A stretch of DNA of 64,000 nucleotides, from contig JAVTLE010000023.1 in assembly GCA_033439295.1 (NCBI GenBank), positions 4,128,530 to 4,192,529 of the forward strand. The letters are read 5' to 3'. This document shows positions 24,101 to 34,734 of the stretch, in pieces. The notes under the pieces are model-generated. The model saw only the letters and a program-made list of their open reading frames with translations. It made no database searches and had not been told where the DNA came from. The position numbers and the translations under genes were made by a program. How positions within the stretch are numbered: the first letter of the stretch is position 1; each line of letters opens with the position of its first letter. This DNA comes from Deuterostichococcus epilithicus. Lineage: Eukaryota > Chlorophyta > Trebouxiophyceae > Prasiolales > Stichococcaceae.

Positions 24101-27100
24101 TCGCACCTGCTGCTGCCTCGTGAAGTACGCCTGGATCTCCTCGATACTGGCGCCGTCGCCGAGCTCGTCTCCAGCCCCTGGAGACGCCCCCCCGCCCAGC
24201 TCCTCGATGGAGCCGACGCCGGCNGCGGCGGCACGCTCCGCCGCCGCCGCCCGCGCCGCCTCCAAGCGTACATTGACGGCGGTCGCCAGGCGCACGTAGC
24301 CCTGGGCGACGGCGGCGGCGTCTGTACTGGCACCGGCGCACATCGCCGAGATCGCCTGAATGAGCGGGAGCACAGTGGCCGTCGTGCATGCTTGCAGGGT
24401 GTACATCAATCGCTGCTGGAGCAGGGGACTAGGGTGCGGGCGGGGTCACCAGAGTGGCGTAAGCAGCAGCAGGTGTATGCTGGCTGGCAAGCAGCGCCTC
24501 AGAGCAGGGCGAGGGTGCGGCAGCAGATGGGCAGGCCAAGCCGCGTGACTTCGGCCAGCGACAGCTGCAGGAGCGCCAGTCGCTGCAGGAGCGCCGGTGC
24601 ACGAGCCTGGCGCGTCCGCCGTGTGCCACTTAGCACGCAACGTCACCCTGGCAACGCATCACCCTGACAACTTGCAACGCTCAGCGGCAGCAGTCCCTTT
24701 GGCAAGCAACTTTCAATTGTTGAAACCTGTTTGCCAAAGGGTTTTGTCGGTGTTCGTCTGCCAATGCGCACCTGCAGGAACGGCGCGGCGGCGGCAGGGC
24801 GGGCGCGGCGCGCGGCGGCGGACAGCCCCCGCAAGGCGGCGGCGGCGGGCTCCGCCAGCAGCGGCAGCAGCCCGGGCGCGACGCCGCCGCGGCCCAGCAC
24901 CGCCGCCAGCAGCTGCGGCGCCCTGCGCGCACCGCCGGCATGTGTCATCGATGAGAACCAGAAACTTCGGGCAGCAGTCGCGGCACGGGCAAGCTGCGTC
25001 CATGGCGCGCAGCCGAATTCCCGCGCCGTAGAGATTCAGAGATCCTAATTCAACACCACATTTGACAATGTCCAGCCCGGAACACGGGAATGTACCTGGG
25101 ATTGGCGTCCAGGGCGCGCAGTCGGGCGCACACGCCGTCCACTACATAGTCGGCATTGTCAGACAGCAGTTGCCCCAGGCCGCGGCAGTTGGCGGCGGCG
25201 CACAGCGACGCGATGGCGGCGTCCGCTGCCGCCGCCACCGATGCGCACGGGTCGCCTGCAATATTTTCATCAAGCGTCACGAAGCCCAGCGAATGATTTG
25301 CTGCGGGCTTGAAGTGTGGAGTGGAGGAGGCGGGCAGCGACCTCCCTGCTTTCGCTCAGGCGCATGTGATGGAGAGGACAGGACATCGACAGGCCGCGCG
25401 CGCGCTTCCCCACGCATCTTTGGCGGTGGCCGTGGAGCATGCATGCAGCACCGCGTGAGAGATCCAGCAGCATCATGCCAGCCGACGGTCCTGAAGCCTG
25501 CTTGCAGTCTCGCAGCACGCACCCAGGCGCTCCAGGGTGGGCAGCAGCACCAGGCGCAGGAGCGTTCCCGGGCGTGCCATCGCCGGGCCCAGCGCCTGGG
25601 CGGCGGCGCCGAAACCCTCCAGCGCCACACGCACCAGCATCGCGTTCTCCCCCAGCACCTGCGCAAGCGCGGAGGTCCCTTTGCTGTTGTCTTGTTGCCG
25701 TCCTCAGGGCTGCAGGGTCGTCAGGGGGCGGAAAGATATGCAGCCTGAACATGCCAGGGACGCAGCGGGCCTGGCAGGTGAGGAGGCCCTGCCTGCGGCG
25801 TCCATTGCTGCGCGACGGCGCCGCCGCCGCCTGCAACCCGGCCCGCCTCGCCAGCCGGCGCGGTGCCGGCGAGGCCCGCCGCCGCCTCCGCGTGCGTCGG
25901 CAGGCTGCACACCCGCTCGTCCGCCAGGAGCTCCAGCAGCAGCGCCGTGCATTGCGACAGCTCCCCTGCGGCAGCCGCACCACCGCCGCTGGCGGGGGCG
26001 GCGGCGGTGTCCAGCCGCGCCGCGGCGGCGGCGGCGGCGGAAGCTGGAAGCAGCAGGCAGCCGGCATCCCGCCAGGCCGACGATGCGCCAAAGAGCACCT
26101 CCGCAGCGACCGCTGCAGCAGCAGCGCAGCCCTCCTGCAGAAGGATTTCTTCTCAGTGCACCATGCTGTCGGGCCTTGTGACAGCAGTTCCACTGTAAGA
26201 GTAGATTTGCGACTGACACTGCATAAGTGCGCTGGTGCTTGCAGTAGGGTCTGTTCCCAGGCAAACAGGCACACAGGCTTATACTGCTGAACTGGCGGCA
26301 GCGATCTTGGGACGATGGGTGGACTGGAAGGCACTGCTGCCAGTGCCGCGCAAATGCGAGCAAGCACAGGAGTCCCTTAAAGAAGCAGCAACAGCGACAC
26401 GCAGCATTGCAGGATACGAGGCCGCCGGACGCACCTGCCAGCCGCCTGCGAGCGGCGCGCCGCAATCGGCGCTGGACCGCAGCCGCTGCAGCAGCTCCTC
26501 CAGGACACCCCGAAGCAGAACCGGGGACTCTGCGGGCAGGACGGAAACAGCAGGGTCGGGAAAGGAGTCGGGAGAAAGGTTTGACCAGCGATGGTGCCAG
26601 CCGCAAGGTGATGGCTGTGGGACATCATGTGAGGTTCCCGCTGGAGAATGGCGCCTCAATCACTGCTCCCTGGAGCCACCCCAAAGGTCCGAACCCGATT
26701 TTTAATGTGTCGCATGGCAGCAGGGCATGGCCGAGCTGCCATTGCAGAAGGATTCGTGTCGAACGCGCTGCACGCCTCAACTGCTGCAGATGTAGTCCCC
26801 AGCAGCAAGAGCGTTCACTCGCTGCTCGGGCCTACTTCTGTTGCATTTGAGGCGCTGCTGCGCAGTAGGCTATCGATCTATGAACAGTCTACTCGCATGC
26901 AAGTGTGCACACCTATGCAGGAAGAGCCATGCGCCTGCAGTACAGGCAAAGATTCGATGTGCATAGAATCTCCAAAAGCAGCAATCTATGCGCTTCTACG
27001 CCCTGGAAGCAGTTACGGAACACGCGCCTGCATATGCCGACACTGCGAGGCGCCCCGTGAGCCGCATTGCAGTCGCCAGGGCGCCATACGCCCGCCGGCT

Positions 27101-30100
27101 GCCGACGAATGCCAGGCCCATCGGCATGCGCGGCAGCGCCGCCGCCGCTGCCCCCTGTTGCTGGGCCGCCGCAGCGTCGGCCGCCTCCCCCGGTGCCGCC
27201 GCCGGCTGCTGACCCGCTGCCGTGCTGCATCTAATGCCTTCTGGAGCAGGAGGCGCCGCTGCTTGCATCGCCATATTGCTCCCGGCTGCCGCATCGGCAG
27301 CGCTTTCGGGTAATGCTACAGGCGCTGCCGCACCGCCAAACTCGCCATTGGCGATGCCGCCTGGAGTCGTGTCCTCCGTGGCAGGCGCGGTGGCCCGCGG
27401 CCCCGCGTCCGAGGCACCAGCGTGCAGCAGCAGCGGCACAGCGGCGCGTTCGAACTCGAAGGCGGCGCAGAAAGCCGACGCCAGCGCCGCCCGCCGCGCC
27501 GGGTTCGCAAGCACCGCGGCTGCGACCGTCGCCGCCGGCGCCGCCTGCACAGATGGAGCAGCGCATGCAGCTTCAGAGCTTCCGATATGCCGCAGTTACA
27601 AAGCTGCCCATAGAAATCTGCATGAGTTGTAGCTGCGGCACTCATGACAGCAGTGCATCTGCTTCCTGTCGAGAGCTGTGCATCCAACGAAAGAGGAGCT
27701 GCGTGCCTGCAGCGCGGTGCTGAGGCGGCGGGCATGCATCGTGACCACCTCCTCCCCACGCTGCGCCGCCGCCGGCAGCCCGTCAACCAGCGCGACGATG
27801 GCCAACTCGATTGCCGGCCACGCCACACAGCCGCCGCCTGTGTGCCGCAGTTCACTGCCTAAAATTCTTGCCCAGCCGATCGGCCGGAGGCCCGCTCGTT
27901 GCCTCGTTGCTGCGAGATTGCACTGCATGCATGGCTGAAACTACCGTAGGGAGGTCTCAATCACTGCTAGTCACATGCCAACTGAGACAATGCTGATGAC
28001 CCGCGTCTGCCTGCGCCTGGCCAACGGCCTTCCAACAACATTGATCGCATGAAGCTTTTCGTGTTGTCGATCCAGGTGCGACTGTCAGAACCTTGCGCGC
28101 CAGCACAAAATGACTGCCCTGCAGCTGTCGCGACGGAGCTAGAAACGTGCAGTACCTGCCGCCGCAGGCTCTGCCGCTTTTCCCGCCAGCCACACGCGCG
28201 CGGGGGTCGCCACATCGGGCCAGTCGTCCTGCGCCGCCGCCAGGACGGCACCCAGCAGCGCCGGCGCTGCGCCCGCCAGCGCCGCGCCGCAGCAGTCCAG
28301 CAGCTCGGCCGCGCCTGCGCTTTGCAAAACGGCATTCGCTTGCCGAACATGACCTCACGTCCCGACCCGATTGCCACAAGCAGCGCCAACGCTGCCGCCT
28401 GCCAGCTCCGCGCCGCAGCAGCCCAGCAGCTCAGCTGCGGCTGCGCTTCGCAAACAGCAACCGCTTTGCCGAACATGACTTCGTGTGGCGACTGAGTGCC
28501 ACAAGCAGCACGGACGCTGCCAGCAGCTCCGCTGCGCCCGCGCATGGTTGTGTCGCATGCCTCAAGCGATTGCTACAAGCATTGCCGTTTCGATCCGTCG
28601 GGGTCCGCCCCTGCGCGGGGCGGCGGCGGTAGCTGTAGCACATGCATCAGCGCCCAGGCCCCGGAGCTTGGGCCGCATGCCACCATTTCAACACAGGCGA
28701 CGGCGCACAAGAAATATGTCCGGGTGCAGGCCCTCGAGACGGACGACAGGCCACCAAACTGAGAGAATCTAGAACCCTCCGGTCGACGCCATGTCGCAGC
28801 TGCCCCCACCTTCCGCCACGGCAGCGCGGACAGCTGCGCGCGGGTGGCTGCTCAGCGGTGGCAGCGCCGCCTCAAGGACGCCTGCCACCCGGCCGGCGGT
28901 GTCGCGCAGCCAAGCGGCGTCGCGGGTCGTCCGAAAGCGGGGCCGCTNCCCGGGCGCCGGCGGCCGCCGGCCCGGCACTGGCGGGCCTGCGCGAACCAGA
29001 TCTGCCTTTCGGGCTGGTAGTCTGGAAGATCACACCGGTCAGCAGCACTGCAAGACTCGTCCGCACTGTCCTGCAACAGCGCCGTGTCGTGAGGCATGTG
29101 GGTGGTCCCCGATTGGCAATTGCGCCGGTGCGCAGCAAGCGCCGTTCACTAGGCCCTGCTGGCTGATCATTGCCGCCCCGCTCAGCACACACTGTAACAT
29201 GCAATTCATTGCCCAGCTAGAGGTACTGTGGACAGGTGTGCATCAGATTGCTCTGAAGCATCTGATGCCTATGCCCTGACGGGATCCTCTCTCTGTGCCA
29301 TACTTGCAATATTCGCTCCAGTAGCAGCCCGCAGGGATGATATCACCGACTCCTGAGCTCATCATTCAGTCCTGCACCCGATCTGAACCTGTGCCACGGG
29401 TCCTGAGTCGCACCCGCTGGGGGCGGGGCGGCGGCTGCGGGGGATGCAGGAAGCGCCAGACGGCGCAGCGCCGCGAGTGCCTCGACAGCGGTTCTGGCGC
29501 CTGGGGAAGGCGCTCAGAGGTTTTTAGACCAAATCAAACCAAAGGACAAGCATGTACTGTGCTCCACATCATACAGTTGCCCTCAACAAAGGAAAACCAC
29601 ACCTCGAAACAGACCTATGCATTATCAATCTTGGACCGAAGAGGCCTGCTCCGCCTGCGCCAGCAGCCACTGGGCGTGCGCATCCCCCATAGGGTACAAG
29701 GTACACCCCTTGCATTCCCCCAGCGCGGCGCGCAGGACCGCCACCAGCGAGGGCAATGGACCCTTTCAAACTCTTCTGGTGCTGCAGACAGCCGCACCTG
29801 GAACCCGCTCCGCCGGCGCCAGCTGCCGCTGCGCGCGCGCGTCCCCCAGCGTGAAGCGCAGCACCACCGCCAGCGCCCGCACCGCCTCTGCGGCGGCGCC
29901 GGAGCCCGCCGCCGGGCCGACGCGGCCGCGCGCCCCGTGCGAGCCGCCTGATGAGGGGTCATCATTGCGTCTGAGCAGGGCGAGCCCACTTGTGCAGAGT
30001 TGGGCATGCCATCAAGGAGACCGCGTCACGCTCAGCAGGTGTTCCGAGTGTTTGACGCTGGACACTTCTCATGTGTGGTCTGCCTGTGAACCTGGTGCAG

Positions 30101-32407
30101 CGCTGTTCGAGCACCTGCAGCAGCAAGTACATTGCGCAGGGCGCCCGCGTGGCGGCCTCACGTCAATGGACCCGCTGTCAGAGCCTCGAGCAGCGTGCTT
30201 CCAGGACCCGAGGAGGACGCAGACAAGTCGTGCGGCATGTGCCGCGAAACACAGCGTCAGGCTCAAACTTACGATGGCTGATATGACATGGATTTCGAAT
30301 CCGCTGTGCGGCGCGGTTCGCATGTGCCTTGCAGCGCACCCACCGCAAGCAGCCTGCTGCCGAGGCCGGCGCTCCAGTCAGCTCACAAGCAACACAGGAC
30401 TCAATGCCGCAGGATGCAGGCCAGTCCAGCGCACCCGCCGCCACCAGCGCCTTGCCGAGGCCTGACGTCAGTCCCGGCACAAAGAACGCCAGGGCGTCGC
30501 CGTCGGCGACAGCGGCGACCAGGCGCCGCAGCGCCCCCAGCGCCAGCGCCCGCAGCCGCGCGCTGCCGGTTACGCCCGCCTCTATCTCCGCCGCCGCCGC
30601 CTGCAAGCACCAGCCCAGCCGCGTCAGCTCGCGGCTGTAGTCCTGACGCCGGCAGCGTGTTTGAAGAACCCCAGCGCCGCTGCAGGGGTGCGGCCTGCTT
30701 CGAGTGCGGCAGGCAGCGAATCCACCGCAGTCCCGCCTGCATGGGCTCCACCCAGCTAGCTATGTTGCGCGCAGGCGATCGGCGCAGGGTCTGTGCTGGC
30801 ACAGACCGGCTGGGTTTAGCCCCAGGCAGCCACCTGTGCTGGCGCTTGGCGGCAGACCCTTTGGCTCGGTCCATCACCCTCAGCAACAGCACCAGCATTG
30901 GTAAGTCCTTGCCGTCAGTACGCCCGGGCCGCTTCTCGCCTCACGCAGGGGATACTGAGTCCAACTCTAAATTTAGTCCATTTGGCCTTAGTATCCCCCC
31001 CTGCCTCACCTGCAGCAGCACCGATGCCATGTGGCCAACGAGCGGCGCGTTCTCCTCCGCCCGTAGGGCCGCCGTCGCAGCCGGCGCCTGCTCGGCCGCG
31101 CCCTGCAGCGCCGCCGCCAGTGCGCGCAGCCCTCCACTCCGCACCTGTGCCAGAGTGCTGACGCCTGAGCCTTAATATTCTGCAGCTGCGTCTTGCTGTG
31201 AAGCCTGTGCGGTGTTGACTCAGGTTGTGCAGCTACGGCACGGGTGACAAACTGAGTTCCTGCCAAACGCCACCGTTGTCACAGGTTAGTGCAGCCTGCA
31301 GCTGTCCGGTAGTGCAGTGTCGGCTGCACTGTGGCCGGCAGTGCAGCTGTGCTAACATCGCAGCCTTGAAGCAAGCAGCATCCCTCGACACCTGGCACCC
31401 CACGCCCCCAGCTGGGTTGAGATCTGCAAAACTCACATGCTGCATCACCCTGGCGCTGGCACAGCCTGCACCGCAAGGGAGGTTGGTGTCTTGGACGAAA
31501 GAGCACCTCCTCTGCAGCAGCCGCACGCGGCAGCGCCGCCACACACAGCAGCCGCTCCAGTACTGACGGCAGCGCCTCAGCGCCCGACAGGGGTGCTTTC
31601 GCCAGCAGCGCCTCCGCTGCGCCGAGCGCCGCCTCGGCAACGGCGTCGGACTGTGCCGCTGGAAAGGGCGGCTCGCGGCCACGCGGCAGCGCTGCACCGC
31701 CTGCACGACATCGTTTGGAGAGCTCTTGCGGCGCCCGTTCCGCGTCGACGTGTCGTGCAGGCCCGGCCGCCCGCGGTCCGACCGCCGCAGCACCCAACAC
31801 GGCAACGACCCGGCAGGCGCCTCCTGGACCACTGCCAATTGAAGCCACCCTCGTTGGATGAGAGCCCGAGGAATGACGCCTGGCCAGGTTCTCAGCCAGG
31901 GTGGTGGCCAGCGCACCCGGCCCGGCCCGCGTCTGTGCCACGGAATCCACCAGGAACAGCAGCGGCAGCAGGACGTAGTCAACGCATGCCGCCGCAGGCC
32001 CGGTGTCCAGGCCCAGGATGGTCCTGTGCAGCTCTGCAAGCGCCGCCGCCAGCTCCTACAGTGCAATTGAGGGAGTTCCAACGGGGCTGCGGGGGTGGTA
32101 ATTGTCGTGTGCTCCCCGACGGAGTTGAGTGCGCAGCCATTGGCGCCAGCCCAGCGGCTCCCAGCACCGATTAGGTGCATGTCAAATGAGCGCAGCGCCA
32201 GTCAGCGCTGGCGCTGCAGTGCGTTGCGGTCGATGCACGCATTCAGGCCTTGCTCTGCAGCGTCCAAGGACCAGGGTCTGAATGAAAGCTCACCTTGGGC
32301 TGCGTGCGCAGCTGCATCAGCACGGCGCAGCGCGGCTGCAGCACCGCGAAGGCCTTTCGGCGTGCTGCGTCCGCCGCAATGGCCTCAACCATCGAGGCCT
32401 CCATCAT
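21189..32407 (-). CDS. TTI1: TELO2-interacting protein 1 (HEAT-repeat scaffold)
   Basis: TTI1 works with TEL2 and TTI2 as a co-chaperone that matures PIKK kinases such as TOR and ATM. The start is ATG 32407 (MMEASMVEA); exon 1 ends at 32294. About 20 exons follow on the minus strand, near 32055-31890, 31790-31500, 31150-31010, 30640-30440, 29950-29820, 28980-28800, 28314-28150, 27850-27720, 27560-27040, 26560-26450, 26130-25740, 25660-25500, 25270-25090, 24940-24770, 24630-24470, 24370-24120, 23850-23650, 23310-23110, 22600-22420, 22080-21858, 21615-21497 and 21435. Diagnostic segments are AFAVLQPRCAVLMQL at the N terminus, GQLLSDNADYVVDGVC at 25180, LLPAVHVLWQPLMAALR at 23130 and QDSDAVWLVLTSL near the end. 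The product is alanine-rich. Single Ns at 24224 and 28948 fall in exons. Most boundaries and the stop at 21189 are approximate. Confidence 0.85.
28150..28565 (-). repeat. Three tandem copies of a TTI1 exon start with its splice acceptor
   Basis: On the minus strand the real exon begins at 28314 after GCGCAG. Related copies begin at 28440 and 28531, each with the same upstream block (gaagtcatgttcggcaaag or close), a CAG acceptor, and an exon-like GAGCTGCTG start. The units are about 126 and 91 bp. The two upstream copies are diverged and sit in the intron. Confidence 0.88.
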
Positions 32408-32551
32408 TGAGAGCTCACCGGCTGACACTGGCCCAGGGCCGGATGCCCCTCCCAAGCACCCTAGCGCATCTGCCCGCGTGATGTGTCGTTGATACGCCTC
32501 TGCTGATAAGCCGGCGTGCCGCCGCCTGCAAACCGCCTCACGTCCAGCGCC

Positions 32552-33580
32552 TCAGAGGCTGCACAGCGTGATGCCAGCGGCGATGCATGCCACGCCCAGA
32601 AGCGTCAGCCTGCGAGCAGGGGCGACAAGGCCCTGCATTGCATGTCCGCGACAGCTACTTGGGGGAAACCCCGCAGGATGGGCCCACAGCACAAGCCCCA
32701 CAGCACTTCTTCCCACTGTCACACGGTAGGTCTAGGCACAAGCATGCAAGGCCAACGAGCAATTGGCACACATGCTTTGCAACTCGCAGCAGCCTCTAAT
32801 AGGCCTTGTGTTGCAGCCTGCCATCATTGCGCGACCTTGCAGAGTGTGCACGCCCGGCCGATCAGCCCGGCCAGTCAGCGGTGGGTGCCTCTTCCAGCCT
32901 GGCTGGCAGCTCAAGCATGTATGGCGCCTCTTCGTCTCGCAGGGGCGGCCCACTCATGACCGGGCAGCACATTCGGGGTCCATGCGTCCGTCCAGGAGCC
33001 AGATGCACGGGGCGATTTTGCATTGCGCATGGCTGTCACAAAAAACCGGATTCCCACATGGTACGAGGTTGCACATGCAAGGTTGCCAAAGATCAGGCAC
33101 ACCTGAGATCCATGCGTTCGCCCAGGAGCCAGTCGCACAGGGCAGTTGCCAGCAGGCTGCTACCGTTAGCCGCCGGCACCGCCAGTGACAGCGGCGCACA
33201 GCCCAGCAGGGCGGCAAAGGCGACGCCGCCGGCGACGCTGAGCGCCTGCAGGGCGTGCGGTGATGCCATGGGCCTTGACGTGGTTTTTGATAGGCTGTGC
33301 TGATGTGGGCATGTATGCAGTATACATGGAGGGGCGGAGGCCAAAGTACGGCGAGCTGTTTCTTTGATGAATCGTCTCAGATTGTCCTGCGGGAGCTCGC
33401 CTGTGCAATGATGAGCAGCGGCGTTGTCAGAATGGCTGTGACAGTGCTGAGAATGCCGCCGCCGCCGCGCCCTTGCTGCTTACGTTGCAGTTGCAGGCCG
33501 CCCAGCCGCGTCAGTGGGTTCGTGCAGCCCCACAGCAGCCCCACGCCCAAGGCGGCAAGCAATTGCTGCCAGACGAGCAT
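32552..33580 (-). CDS. TMEM234: TMEM234-family small membrane protein (126 aa)
   Basis: Small multi-pass membrane protein of the TMEM234 family, related to the drug/metabolite transporter fold; molecular role not established. Exons 33580-33401, 33245-33103 and 32609-32552 total 127 codons with stop. The N terminus has GLLWGCTNPLTRLG, matching the family's LWGGTxPL signature. The middle has PLSLAVPAANGSSLLATAL followed by LGE, matching the LTLAVPICNSL...LGE segment. The end is LLGVACIAAGITLCSL, a final transmembrane helix. Intron 1 has a GC donor (CAG|GCGAGC); no GT lies nearby, and the join aligns with the human protein without a gap as I recall it. The gene lies 145 bp upstream of the TTI1 start, on the same strand. 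Confidence 0.88.
32971..33020 (-). repeat. Degenerate copy of the TMEM234 exon 2 edge in the next intron
   Basis: The 50 bp at 32971-33020 are similar to 33101-33150, which hold the end of TMEM234 exon 2 (shared blocks: tccatgcgt, ccaggagccag, gcac). The offset is 130 bp, so the copy lies in intron 2. Confidence 0.7.
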
Positions 33581-34734
33581 TCGCTGCCGTCAATGGCGCG
33601 TGGCACAACCCGTGAGCAGGCCGCCTTCTGCGCGATATCAAGACCAGGCGTTTCAAAAGCGTTCGTATCAGCGCCTTTGATGTGTAGCTTGTGGATCAAG
33701 CGACCGACACCGAGAAAGCGAAAGCCTTCCTTTTGGCAGTGCAAGCATGGCTTGCTCTTACACTTAACTGTGAGTTGCAGATTCTTACCGACGTCCCTTT
33801 TGAAGGAGACTTTTCGATACGTCGAAATTGCTTATCGACTTGTGAGCCGTGTATGGGTACTCGTCGAGCTTGATCACGGTTCCGGAAGTCACGGCCTCCG
33901 GCACAAAGGGCGTTTTGTGGATCTTGGCGCTGTCTGCAGAACGTCATTGACACAACAAGCTAGCCACAATTGTTCCACATTGAAGGGCGGCAAACTGTTT
34001 CGCCATTGCGACTTGGCACGGGTACAAGCAGGGCATCGCCCGTTTTCAATCTGGTACCCTTCTTCTTGTGTTCTCCTGCAACGCCCGAAGCACGACTCAC
34101 ATGGACACGTAAATGGAGCGCTCTGTAAGCCGACTACCTTCCGCGCGCGACCTTCGGACTGAGCAACGAATTTGAACCTGGTGCAGCTGTGCGCGGTACG
34201 GCACAGAAGGTCTGTAGCGCTCCATTGCTGCAGGGCACAAGCAGCTCAAAACAAGCAAGCAGAACACCAGAGCAGCGGCTCTACTAGAGAGGTTCACAGG
34301 TGAGGCCAAATCGTGAGCGGGCACTGCCGGATGCTGCCGCTGTTGCTGCGGCACAGGAGTAAATCATGCACCAGCGCTCCATCTATCAGCAAATTGGACG
34401 CCACCGCACAACCAGCGAATCACCAGTGCCAAGAGACAATCATAGACTGACTTTTCTTGACGACACCTACAACGGATCTGTTTGCAGGACGCGCACGCCA
34501 CGACCCATGATTAGCAGCGCCGCTGCGCTCTGATGGCATACACCCGCCCCGCCAGCCCCGGCCTGGCCGGGTGAGCCTCCTGCACGCGGGGGTATGAGAT
34601 GTACATCAACATCGAGCTGCCCGAATGGTCAAGCGCGCTTGTGCAGTCCTACTCGGGTGCTCTTTGGGGTTCAGCCAGGCAGCAAGGGTAGGGGGGAAGG
34701 GAGTGCCTGCGTATAAAGGTAGCAAACCCGTCTG
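33581..34734. other. Lower-GC island with cysteine-rich protein-like text, origin unknown
   Basis: About 33690-34170 is distinctly less GC-rich than surrounding exons. On the minus strand it contains protein-like stretches: CPCESCFGRC with a following RCPAC (34100-34030), VPEAVTSGTVIKLDEYPYTA (about 33900-33840), and KSKPCLHCQKEGFRFLGVG (about 33760-33700). They are in more than one frame. Two to three CxxC-type knuckles suggest a zinc-binding protein from a mobile or foreign element, but I do not recognise the family. The rest, 34170-34734, is the presumed upstream region of the GT29 gene, with the word agcgctccat or its complement appearing near 34113, 34214 and 34373. Confidence 0.4.
34712..34717 (+). 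promoter_or_regulatory. Candidate TATA box close to the GT29 start
   Basis: TATAAA lies only 18 bp before the proposed ATG at 34735. Usual TATA-to-start spacing would place the transcript start at or after that ATG, so either the box is not functional or the translation start is wrong. Confidence 0.3.

Noticed and set aside
32408-32455. Upstream extension of TTI1
   Set aside because: The extra 16 codons would need a TTG start. The first ATG in frame is at 32407.
33473-34162. A 229-codon plus-strand frame
   Set aside because: It runs antisense across TMEM234 exon 1 into the low-GC island and shows no family features.
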